64,000 nucleotides of DNA from Gammaproteobacteria bacterium (GTDB lineage Bacteria; Pseudomonadota; Gammaproteobacteria; Steroidobacterales; Steroidobacteraceae), in the NCBI GenBank assembly GCA_016707425.1, contig JADJHU010000001.1:62001-126000 (forward strand). The letters run 5' to 3'. Below, piece after piece: positions 27,141 through 35,309 of the stretch. Both the position numbers and the translations under genes were made by a program. Each line of letters opens with the position of its first letter. The first letter of the stretch is position 1. The notes beneath the pieces were generated by a model. That model had not been told where the DNA came from, made no database searches, and saw only the letters and a list, made by a program, of their open reading frames with translations.

Positions 27141-28516
27141 GCGACCGAAACGTCACCGCGGCCCTCGCCCGCTTCTCAGCGGAAACCTGCTTCGAAGAAC
27201 TCCCTGCGGCCTCGATCCACGAGGCCAAGCGGCTGCTGCTCGACTCCATCGGGTGTGCGCTCGCAGGCCTGTCGAGCGCGAAGGGCCGGCTCGCGCTGCG
27301 CCTCGCCCATCGTCTCGGCGGACCGGCGGAATCCGTGGTCTGGGGTGCGCACGGCAAGGTATCGACCACGAACGCCGCCTTCGCGAACGGCGAGCTCATC
27401 AACGCGCTCGACTGGGATGCCGGAGGCGTACCGCCGGGCCACTCGACGCCGTGCATCCTTCCCGCCTGCTTCGCCCTGGCAGAAGCCGCAGGGACCCCAG
27501 GCCAGGACCTGCTGACCGCCATCATCCTCGGCCACGAGATCTCCGGGCGGCTGGGCGGCGTCCTGACCGCGCTCGAGGAATGGCCTGCGGACAGTGCGCT
27601 TGCACAGCTGCCACCGGTTCACGGCTATTCGCTGCATGCAATCGGCGCGGCCGCCGCAGCGGCCCGCATCCTCGGGCTCGATTCCCGCCGGACGGCATGG
27701 GCCTTCGGCATCGGTGCCTACTTCGCCCCCGTGCCGGCCATGGTGAAGTGGTACAAGACCGTGCCTGCCGCCATGACGAAGTACGGCTCCACCGGCTGGA
27801 TTGCGCAGGCCGGTGTGACGGCGGCCCTGCTCGCGCAAAGCGGTTACACAGGCGATGCGACGGCACTCGACGGCGAATATGCGTTCTGGCGCTTCTCCGC
27901 CTCGGCGCGCGAGAAATGGCAACCGGAAAAACTGCTTGATGGGCTGGGCCGGGAGTGGTTCCTCGGACAGCCGTACAGCATCTTCTACAAGCACTACCCT
28001 TTCTGCGGGCTCTGTCACGCGGAAATGGACGACTTCCTGGAGATCGTCCGCACGCGCCAGCTGCGCCCGGAGGAGATCGACAGCATCCGGATCCTGTGCG
28101 ATCCGCTGATCGAGCAGCCGATCTGGGTCACGACGGACATCGGAACCCACGTCGATGCACAGTTCAGCGTCCCCTTCGCCTTCGCCGTGGCTGCGCACGG
28201 GATCAGGATCGGCGCGGAATGGCAGGACGAGTCCTTACTGCACGACGAACGGATCCGCGCGTTCATGCCCAGGGTGACGGTGGGCACCCACCCTGCCGGG
28301 CTGCACCGCATCGAGGTGCACGCGCGGGGACAGTGCTACAAGGCGGAGCACGGCGCCCGGATGCCCGCGATGAACGATGCACAGCTGCTCGCCAAGTTCG
28401 AGCAGAACGCCGCGTCCCGGCTGCGCGCCCCAGCCGTGGACAGGCTCCGCAGGCTCATCCTCGAGCTCGAGACGCTCCCCGACCTTGCCGAGCTGTCGGC
28501 ATGCCTCGAGACCTGA
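27137..28516 (+). CDS. MmgE/PrpD family protein
   Basis: A 459-residue member of the MmgE/PrpD fold, which includes 2-methylcitrate dehydratase, cis-aconitate decarboxylase and iminodisuccinate epimerase. Typical blocks are AKRLLLDSIGCALAGLSS near the N-terminus, NGELINALDWDAG (active-site region of the helical domain), GHEISGRLGGVL and the C-terminal alpha/beta domain with KHYPFCGLCHAEMDD. The fold is secure; the reaction is not. It sits between a thiolase and a CocE hydrolase, so a dehydration or decarboxylation of a dicarboxylic intermediate from ring or side-chain breakdown is plausible. A role in the methylcitrate cycle is less likely, since prpB and prpC are absent. Confidence 0.88.
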   Translation: MSDRNVTAALARFSAETCFEELPAASIHEAKRLLLDSIGCALAGLSSAKGRLALRLAHRLGGPAESVVWGAHGKVSTTNAAFANGELINALDWDAGGVPPGHSTPCILPACFALAEAAGTPGQDLLTAIILGHEISGRLGGVLTALEEWPADSALAQLPPVHGYSLHAIGAAAAAARILGLDSRRTAWAFGIGAYFAPVPAMVKWYKTVPAAMTKYGSTGWIAQAGVTAALLAQSGYTGDATALDGEYAFWRFSASAREKWQPEKLLDGLGREWFLGQPYSIFYKHYPFCGLCHAEMDDFLEIVRTRQLRPEEIDSIRILCDPLIEQPIWVTTDIGTHVDAQFSVPFAFAVAAHGIRIGAEWQDESLLHDERIRAFMPRVTVGTHPAGLHRIEVHARGQCYKAEHGARMPAMNDAQLLAKFEQNAASRLRAPAVDRLRRLILELETLPDLAELSACLET

Positions 28517-28582
28517 GATGAATCCGGCCGTCACCTGCAGGCCTTGCGGCCATGCAGCCGCGCGGGATACAGGCGATAATTC

Positions 28583-28603
28583 CCCGCAGGCCGTTCCTGC
28601 GGG
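28583..28603. terminator. Hairpin without T-tract between MmgE/PrpD and CocE genes
   Basis: Perfect 8-bp arms CCCGCAGG and CCTGCGGG enclose a 5-base loop CCGTT. No run of T follows, so it is not a classical intrinsic terminator. It could attenuate transcription or stabilise mRNA within the 156-bp gap. Confidence 0.35.
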
Positions 28604-28672
28604 CATGCGGCACGAAGCAGGCTGATATCTGATCCAGATCCTTCGCCGGTCCGGCCGGCACCCGGAGAACTC

Positions 28673-30417
28673 ATGACCACGAACATCCGAGTCGAGCGCA
28701 ACGTCATGGTGCAGATGCGCGACGGCGTGCGCGTTGCCACCGACATCTACCGGCCCGATGACGACGAACGCCATCCCGTGCTCGTGAACGGCCATATCTA
28801 CAACAACGATCACTTCCTGGTCGTGCACGAACTCATCTTCAGCCCTCTGGTGGCGGCCCAGCGAGGCTATGTGGTCGTGGTGCAGGAAGTTCGTGGCAGG
28901 TATGGATCGGAAGGTACCTGGCGCCCGTACACCCAGGTCCGCGAGGACGCCTATGACACGGTCGAGTGGGCAGCCGCTCAGCCCTGGTCGAACGGCGACG
29001 TGGGTCTCTATGGCGCATGCGCGCTTGGCACGATGGCCGTTCAGGGTGCGGTCGCGGCACCTCCGCACCTGAAGGCCGTGTTCGCCTACGAAACGGGCAT
29101 CGACTTCCTTTCGGGCTGGACCTATTCAAACGGTGCCCTCGAGCTCGGCTTCCAGATGTCATGGACGTGGACGGCACTCGCCACGGACACCATTCCGCGT
29201 CTGGGTCTGAGTCCCGCTGCCGAGCAGGAGGCGCTGCGCAAGCTCGCCGAGGCCTCGCGCGACATGAATGGCTCCGCAAGCTTCCTGCCCCTCATCGACT
29301 TCCCGCCCTTCCAGAACGGCGCGGCACCCTATTGGCGCGAATGGCTGTCGCACCCGAGTTATGACGAGTTCTGGCGTGACGCGGACGCTGTGGCGCGTGC
29401 AGACCGCGTGAAGGTTCCCGTGCTGCACATGACCTCGTGGTACGACACCTGCCTGCGCGGGCATCTCGACTGGGCGAAGGCGCTCGCGGAACGCAGCGAT
29501 CCGAGCGTGCGCGAGAAACACCGCCTGGTTCTCGGCCCCTGGGACCACAGCGCGTACTACAACAAGCGACCGACCTGCGCCGGCAAGCGTGACTTCGGGC
29601 CGGATGTGATTACGGCCCTGATCTCCTGGCAGGGCTCGCTCTCAGCTGGTTCGATCACTGGCTGCGCGGCGAGCCTCTGAAGGTCCTGCCGGAAAACGGA
29701 GTCCGCTACTATCAGATGGGCGAGAATGTGTGGAAGGAAGCCAAGTCCTGGCCGCCTGCGCACACGCCCGTGCACTACTACCTGCACAGCGCCGGACGGG
29801 CGAACACCCGCATGGGCGACGGGACGCTCGACACGCGGGCTCCGGCCATCGAGCCCCGTGACAGCTTCGTTTACGATCCCTTCGATCCGGTACCGACCTG
29901 CGGCGGCCGCAGCATGGTGGGCGTGCCGACGGGTGTCGAGGATCAGGCGGAGGTCGAAGAACGCCAGGATGTCCTCGTCTATACGACGGCACGACTCGCC
30001 GAGCCCCTTGCAATTGCCGGTCCGATCACGCTCACGCTTCATGCGAGCAGCAGCGCGGTGGACACGGATTTCACTGCGAAACTCGTGGACGTCGAGCCGA
30101 GCGGCTACTGCGCCAACATCGCCGAGGGCATCGTGCGTGCACGCTATCGCAACAGCCGTGAGCACGCGGAATTCCTCGAGCCCGGCAAGGTCACGCAGTT
30201 CACCATCGATCTGTGGGACGTGGCGCATACCTTCCAGGCGAACCACTGCATCCGGCTGGAGATCTCGAGCAGCAACTTCCCGCGCTTCGACCGCAATCTG
30301 AACTCGAAGGTGACACCGGCGCTCGGCAGCGCGGCGGATGCGCAGAAGGCCGTGCAGCAGATCTTCCACGACGCGCAGCATCCCTCGCATCTCACCCTTC
30401 CCGTAGCACAGCGGTAA
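28673..30417 (+). pseudogene. CocE/NonD family alpha/beta-hydrolase, frameshifted, nucleophile position Cys
   Basis: Xaa-Pro dipeptidyl-peptidase/cocaine-esterase type hydrolase. The N-terminal catalytic domain is in one frame (IYRPDDDERHPVLV, EVRGRYGSEGTW). It continues after a shift at about 29628-29636 in another frame (LALSWFDHWLRGEPLK) through the jelly-roll C-terminal domain to residue about 580. The triad positions are C116 in GLYGACALG, where the family has Ser in GxSYxG, D258 in SWYDTC and H292 in LGPWDHS. The serine-to-cysteine change is unusual and needs checking together with the frameshift. It should hydrolyse an ester or amide in the cytoplasm or periplasm; no signal peptide is seen. 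Confidence 0.82.
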
Positions 30418-30434
30418 TCGCTCGGGACGCACGA

Positions 30435-31196
30435 ATGCAGCGGCCCGCCTATTTCGACAAGTACCCCACCATCGCCTTCCAGCGCGACGAGCTGGGTATT
30501 CTGGTGATGCGGCTGCACTCCAGTGACGGTCCCGTGGTCTATACGCCGCAGCATCACGCCGACTGGGCCGGTGCCTTCTACGACGTCGGCACCGACCGTG
30601 ACAATGCGGTCGTCATCCTCACCGGCACCGGCGACGCGTTCATCGATGACATGGCCTGGGACAAGGATGCCTCCCGACCAATCCAGTGGGAGGACATCCA
30701 CACCGAGGGCAAGCGCCTGATGCGTAACCTCCTCGACATCGAAGTGCCGGTGATCGGTGCGGTCAACGGCCCCGCCACCATTCACGCCGAGCTGGCCTGC
30801 CTCTCCGACATCACGCTGGCGGCCGAGGGCGCGACCTTCCAGGACAAGCCGCACATTCCCTTCCACACCGTGCCGGGCGACGGCGTGCACATCGTCTGGC
30901 AGGAGCTGCTCGGCGCAAATCGCGGTCGCTACTTCCTGCTCACCGGCCAGGTACTGAGCGCGCGCCAGGCGCTCGACTGGGGCGTGGTCAACGAGGTGCT
31001 GCCGAAAGAGAGGCTCATGCCGCGCGCCCTGGAGCTGGCGCGGCAGCTCGCCACCCTGCCGCCGCTCACCCGGCGCTACGCGCGCACCGCCCTGATCCAG
31101 CGCCTGAAGCGCCTGATGGACGAGAACCTCGGCTACGGCCTCGCCCTGGAGGGACTGGCGGCTGTGGAGATGTCTCTCGCACGTTCGCGCAGATAG
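30435..31196 (+). CDS. Crotonase-fold beta-diketone hydrolase (6-oxocamphor hydrolase-like)
   Basis: A 253-residue crotonase protein. Its blocks TIHAELACLSDITLAAEGATFQD, VPGDGVH and RGRYFLLTGQVLSA resemble 6-oxocamphor hydrolase rather than ordinary enoyl-CoA hydratase. The five residues studied in that enzyme (His45, His122, His145, Asp154, Glu244) have counterparts here at a constant offset of five: H40, H117, H140, D149 and E239. This supports retro-Claisen hydrolysis of a cyclic beta-diketone, that is, ring opening without CoA. It ends the plus-strand operon and overlaps the convergent PQQ dehydrogenase gene by 64 bp. ATG at 30435 chosen; the open frame extends upstream without family similarity. 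Confidence 0.85.
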   Translation: MQRPAYFDKYPTIAFQRDELGILVMRLHSSDGPVVYTPQHHADWAGAFYDVGTDRDNAVVILTGTGDAFIDDMAWDKDASRPIQWEDIHTEGKRLMRNLLDIEVPVIGAVNGPATIHAELACLSDITLAAEGATFQDKPHIPFHTVPGDGVHIVWQELLGANRGRYFLLTGQVLSARQALDWGVVNEVLPKERLMPRALELARQLATLPPLTRRYARTALIQRLKRLMDENLGYGLALEGLAAVEMSLARSRR

Positions 31197-33244
31197 TGGC
31201 GCAGGGCTTCCAGTTCGTCGTCGCTCAATTCTTCGAAGGCCGGCATGCCCCGCTCGAGCAGCGCGCCCCCGCGCACCACACGCTCGAAGGCCTCTTTCGA
31301 GAGCGGCACAGTCGAGGCGCGCAGATCCGGGATGTAGCCGCCAGCCACTGCGCCCATGCCATGACAGAGACCACACTTGCCGTACACCGCAGCGCCGCGG
31401 CGGGCCTTGGCCGCATCGATGACGAAATCCGGATCATCCACCGGCATCGGCCGCGCTGGCGGCGGTGCAGCAGGCAGCCGCGCCCTGCCGTCGAGCGCAA
31501 AGGTCAGCAGGCGGCGCGGATGCTCGCGCCCGACCCAGCCGTGCTGGGCACTGAGGGAGCCGAGTAGCGCCGTGCCGCCCGTCCAACCGGCGAGGATCGA
31601 AACGTACTGCCGTCCGGCGACCTCGTAGGTGATCGGTGGCGCGATCGTGCCCACGCCCAGGTCATGGGCCCACAGCTCGCGACCGCTGCGCGCGTCGTAG
31701 GCCACGAGCTTGCCGCCGGCATGGCCCTGGAAAACAAGATTGCCCGCCGTCGTCAGCACACCACCGTTCCACAGACCCGGTGTCAGCATACGCCAGGCTT
31801 CCTTCTGCCGCAGCGGATCCCAGGCGAGGAGATAGCCTTGGCCGGCATTCTCCGGAATGTCGCCACCAGACCCGTTGATCCCGTTCGGGCTGCGCGAACC
31901 GGGACCATTGGTGTACGTCACCGGGTCGATGCCCTTGTCGTTGTAGTAGCCCGGCATGTCACGCACCGGGATGTAGGCGAGACCGGTGCCGGGGTTGTAG
32001 GCCATGGGCTGCCAGTTGTGCGCACCGAAGGGACCGGGCCAGATCAGTGCTTCGCCGCTCTCGTAGCGGATGCCTGGCGCCTCCACCGGACGGCCGCTCG
32101 CCAGGTCGATGCGCTCCGCCCACGTGACCCTGGCAATCTTCTCCGCGGAGACCAGCTTGCCATTCTCACGGTCGATGACATAGAAAAAGCCGTTCTTCGG
32201 CGCGTGCAGCAGCACCTTGCGAGGACTGCCGTCGATCGACAGGATCGCGAGCACCATGTCCATCGCCGAGTTGTAGTCCCAGCTTTCGCCCGGGTTGGTC
32301 TGGTAGTGCCAGACATAGGATCCGCTGTCCGCATCGAGCGCGACGATCGAGCAGAGGAAGAGATTGTCACCGCCGCCCGGGCTGCGCAGCTTCTGGTTCC
32401 AGGGCGCACCATTGCCGGTGCCGAGGTAGATGCGATTGAACTCGGGATCGTAGGTGATGGCATTCCACACCGTGCCGCCGCCGCCGAACTTCCACCACTC
32501 GCCCGTCCAGGTCTTCGCGGCCATCTCCATTGCTGGGTTCTCAAAACCGTCAGCTGGGTTACCGGGCACGGTATGGAAGCGCCACAGCTGGCGACCGTTC
32601 CTGGCGTCGTACGCGGTGACATAACCGCGCACGGGGCCGAAGTCGCCGCCGCCGTGTCCGATGATGACCTTGCCGTTGAAGACGCGCGGCGCGCCGGTGA
32701 TGTAGCGCGGATCGTCCGCGCTCACTGTCATGACGCTCCACACCAGCTTGCCGCTCTTCGCATCGACAGCGATCAGCCGACCATCCTGGGTGCCGGAATA
32801 GATCCTGCCCTTCCAGAAAGCAATCCCACGTATGCCCCATGCGCGCCGCAGCTTGACGCCGGCGACCCTGGCCGTCTCCGGGTCATATCGCCACAGGAGT
32901 TTCCCGGTTCTGGCGTCCACCGCGTGGATCACACTGAGGCCGACGCCGAAATAGAGGACGCCATCCACTTCCAGGGGCGCGGTCGCCACATTGCCGGGCG
33001 TCCCGATCTCGAGGCTCCAGGCCAGGCTCAGGCGCCCGATGCTTCGGGCATCGATCTGCCGGAGCGGGCTGTAGCGCTGTTCGCTGAAGGTGCGGCCATA
33101 GCCGGCCCAGTTGCGACCGTCGCGCTCGTCGGCGAGTACCCGGTCGTCCACCGCAGTGGCCGCCATGACGCATGCCGACAGCACGAGGCTCAGTGCCAGC
33201 AGGAGAGCAACAGGCCGTCTGCCTTCGTGCATCACTTGAGCCAC
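31133..33244 (-). CDS. PQQ-dependent quinohemoprotein alcohol dehydrogenase (type II)
   Basis: Exported eight-bladed beta-propeller dehydrogenase (703 residues) fused to a C-terminal cytochrome c. The export signal is hydrophobic (PVALLLALSLVLSAC) and could be a lipobox. PQQ-domain blocks include WDYNSAMDMV, APKNGFFYVIDRENGKL, GAHNWQPMAYNP and repeated W-docking motifs. Heme is bound by C624-G-L-C627-H628, with M667 as likely axial ligand. The vicinal Cys-Cys pair that stacks on PQQ in most relatives is missing: the equivalent segment reads KLRRAWGIRG around 131-140. It oxidises an alcohol in the periplasm and feeds electrons to the respiratory chain. Confidence 0.9.
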   Translation of the reverse strand: MAQVMHEGRRPVALLLALSLVLSACVMAATAVDDRVLADERDGRNWAGYGRTFSEQRYSPLRQIDARSIGRLSLAWSLEIGTPGNVATAPLEVDGVLYFGVGLSVIHAVDARTGKLLWRYDPETARVAGVKLRRAWGIRGIAFWKGRIYSGTQDGRLIAVDAKSGKLVWSVMTVSADDPRYITGAPRVFNGKVIIGHGGGDFGPVRGYVTAYDARNGRQLWRFHTVPGNPADGFENPAMEMAAKTWTGEWWKFGGGGTVWNAITYDPEFNRIYLGTGNGAPWNQKLRSPGGGDNLFLCSIVALDADSGSYVWHYQTNPGESWDYNSAMDMVLAILSIDGSPRKVLLHAPKNGFFYVIDRENGKLVSAEKIARVTWAERIDLASGRPVEAPGIRYESGEALIWPGPFGAHNWQPMAYNPGTGLAYIPVRDMPGYYNDKGIDPVTYTNGPGSRSPNGINGSGGDIPENAGQGYLLAWDPLRQKEAWRMLTPGLWNGGVLTTAGNLVFQGHAGGKLVAYDARSGRELWAHDLGVGTIAPPITYEVAGRQYVSILAGWTGGTALLGSLSAQHGWVGREHPRRLLTFALDGRARLPAAPPPARPMPVDDPDFVIDAAKARRGAAVYGKCGLCHGMGAVAGGYIPDLRASTVPLSKEAFERVVRGGALLERGMPAFEELSDDELEALRHYLRERARDISTAASPSRARP

Positions 33245-33424
33245 TGAACGAGTCTATCAGAGCCATCCTGCAGAGCCATCGTGCACCACGGATCTTCCGG
33301 GCCCTCTGCGTGGACGTAGTCCGAGAGGACGATGCAGGAGCACGACCGCCTTTCTATCTTTTCCGTCGCTGCAGGACAGGGCTGCAAGCCCACGACCCAC
33401 ACTTCAACACCGGAGCAGAGCACG

Positions 33425-34009
33425 ATGCCCGAACTCAATGACTACAGCGGCGAGTTCAAGCCGGACTTCCAGTTCTCCGATCTGTCGAAGGAAACCCTGG
33501 TCAAGCTCATCGAGAGTTACCAGAGGATCTTCCAGGGCCTGTGCGTAGCCGGTCTGCAGGTCCTGCAGGAGCGGCAGGGCAAGGACGTCGGACAGGAGCA
33601 GTTCAACGAGATCTACCGACGTACGATGCAGCGCTTCGCCATCCCTCTCATCCGCAAGACCCTGAACATCCGTGACGACGATGTCATCTCCATGTTCAAG
33701 TATTTCCAGGTCGCGCCGGATGGCTGCCGCGGCGGTGGCATGTATGACTTCAACTTCAACATCAAGAACAAGAACGACGTCAGCTACACGGGGAAGTTCT
33801 GCCAGAATGCAGCGTTCTACGAAAAGCACGGGGACACGGATGGCCTGAACAGACTCTGCGCTTCGGGCCCCGGGAGCCTCGAGCACGAAGCCTACGAAGT
33901 CATCAGCAAGGCCTTCAATCCGAAGATGAAGATGGCATGGCCGCTCCTGCCCCCGCGGGCAAGCGGAGATGCGCCCTTCTGCCAGTGGAGATTCTGGATC
34001 GAAGGGTGA
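33425..34009 (+). CDS. Conserved hypothetical protein, possibly L-2-amino-thiazoline-4-carboxylate hydrolase-like
   Basis: A 194-residue soluble protein without signal peptide or membrane segment. The first 90 residues are helical and charged. The second half has cysteines in GCRGGGMYDF, GKFCQNAAFYEKHG, LCASGP and a terminal APFCQWRFWIEG. The paired late cysteines and the C-x-W/F-R-F ending recall the ATC hydrolase-like/DUF6125 group, but the resemblance is weak and the function is open. The ATG at 33425 was preferred to an upstream in-frame ATG because the N-terminal 31 residues before it look noncoding. It is 24 bp ahead of a reductase gene, so the two probably form a small operon. Confidence 0.6.
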   Translation: MPELNDYSGEFKPDFQFSDLSKETLVKLIESYQRIFQGLCVAGLQVLQERQGKDVGQEQFNEIYRRTMQRFAIPLIRKTLNIRDDDVISMFKYFQVAPDGCRGGGMYDFNFNIKNKNDVSYTGKFCQNAAFYEKHGDTDGLNRLCASGPGSLEHEAYEVISKAFNPKMKMAWPLLPPRASGDAPFCQWRFWIEG

Positions 34010-34033
34010 CCGCCGGAGAGCGGGCGACTTCGC

Positions 34034-35101
34034 ATGGCCTACAGGGTAGTGCAATGGGCCACGGGTGGCGTCGGCCGGGAAGCACTGCGCGGCATCCTCA
34101 GTGATCCGCGGCTCGAGCTGACCGGCGCTCTGGTTTACGACGCGCAGAAGCACGGCAAGGATGCCGGACTGCTCTGTGGCCTGCCCCCCGCCGGTGTCCT
34201 GGCCACGCAGAGCAAGGACGCGATCTTTGCGCTCGATGCCGACTGCGTCTGCTACACGCCGAGAGAACACGACCTCGCCGATGTATGCCGGCTGCTGGAG
34301 TCCGGCAAGAACGTGGTGACCACCGCTTTTCTCTTTCACCCGGACTCCATGGCGTCAGGCGACCTGCGGCGACTCGAGCTCGCCTGCCAGCGCGGCGGTT
34401 CATCGGTGCACGGGACCGGCATCAACCCGGGTTTCGTAGGCGATGAGCTCGTGCTCGCCCTCAGCGGGCTCAGCCGCCGCATCGATCACGTGAAGATCAC
34501 CGAGCGGGCCAACTGGTCCCGGTACGGCTCGCCGCGGATCACCTTCGATCTCGTGCGCTTCGGGCACCCACCGCACGAGGCCGAGCTGCGCAATCACGCC
34601 CATGCCCGAGTCATGAGTGATCTGTTCCTCCAGTCGGTGGGCCTCGTCGCACAGGGCATCGGCATGTGCGTGGACGGCACTCGCACTCTGCAGCAACTCG
34701 ATCTTGCCGACCGGGAGTTTGACCTCGCAGGGCATACCGTCCGGCGCGGCACGGTGACCGGGCAGTGGTATCGCTGGCAGGCCTTGCGCGGCGGGGAGCC
34801 GGTGATCGAGGTCGAGGCCCTGTGGACGATCGGCGAACGCTATCCGCAGCAGTGGCCGCAACCGCCGCCAGGCTGGACTGTGGCGGTGAAGGGCGAGCCC
34901 TCCATGCAGCTCACCTTCGACTTCGATCGCTCGAGTCCGACGGCCGCCACGATCGCCACGGCGATGCACGCTGTGCACTCGATCGTGCCCCTGTGTGAGG
35001 CCGCTCCGGGAGTAAAGACCTTTCTGGGTCTGCCACTGATCGCCGGAGCGCACACGGGCGTCGGCACACGCATGCCCTGGGGCCGGCGCTTCCGGCATTG
35101 A
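34034..35101 (+). CDS. Dihydrodipicolinate reductase-like NAD(P)-dependent oxidoreductase
   Basis: A 355-residue protein with an N-terminal Rossmann fold (YRVVQWATGGVGREALRGIL) and a DapB-like overall plan: GINPGFVGDELVLAL after the nucleotide domain, then an alpha/beta dimer domain. Relatives include 2,4-diaminopentanoate dehydrogenase and many uncharacterised actinobacterial and proteobacterial reductases found in lipid or steroid clusters. Lysine biosynthesis is unlikely because the catalytic HHxxK signature of DapB is not visible. It probably reduces or oxidises a ketone or imine intermediate of the local pathway. Confidence 0.8.
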   Translation: MAYRVVQWATGGVGREALRGILSDPRLELTGALVYDAQKHGKDAGLLCGLPPAGVLATQSKDAIFALDADCVCYTPREHDLADVCRLLESGKNVVTTAFLFHPDSMASGDLRRLELACQRGGSSVHGTGINPGFVGDELVLALSGLSRRIDHVKITERANWSRYGSPRITFDLVRFGHPPHEAELRNHAHARVMSDLFLQSVGLVAQGIGMCVDGTRTLQQLDLADREFDLAGHTVRRGTVTGQWYRWQALRGGEPVIEVEALWTIGERYPQQWPQPPPGWTVAVKGEPSMQLTFDFDRSSPTAATIATAMHAVHSIVPLCEAAPGVKTFLGLPLIAGAHTGVGTRMPWGRRFRH

Positions 35102-35166
35102 TCCCGGGCTCACGAACCCAATGCCTGAATGTAGTCCAGTCAGACGATGCGACCGCGAAACAGGCT

Positions 35167-35184
35167 TCCTAAGCTCATTTAGGA
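35167..35184. promoter_or_regulatory. Inverted repeat upstream of the first tandem TonB receptor
   Basis: TCCTAA, six-base spacer, TTAGGA: a perfect 6-bp dyad in the 208-bp gap before the receptor gene, about 125 bp from its start. It stands out by being AT-rich in GC-rich surroundings. Candidate operator or promoter element only. Confidence 0.25.
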
Positions 35185-35309
35185 TACTGGTATTCGGCCT
35201 GCGCGAAGATGCTGACTGCGGTGCACCCGATATTTGATTGATGAATGTTGCTCACGCGCAACGCCTGGTTCGTCACACGCCCTGACATCATTGCCGAGGG
35301 GAGATACCG

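Noticed and set aside
31664..33247. Open frame of 527 codons antisense to the PQQ dehydrogenase
   Set aside because: Shadow frame; the minus-strand gene has heme and propeller motifs.
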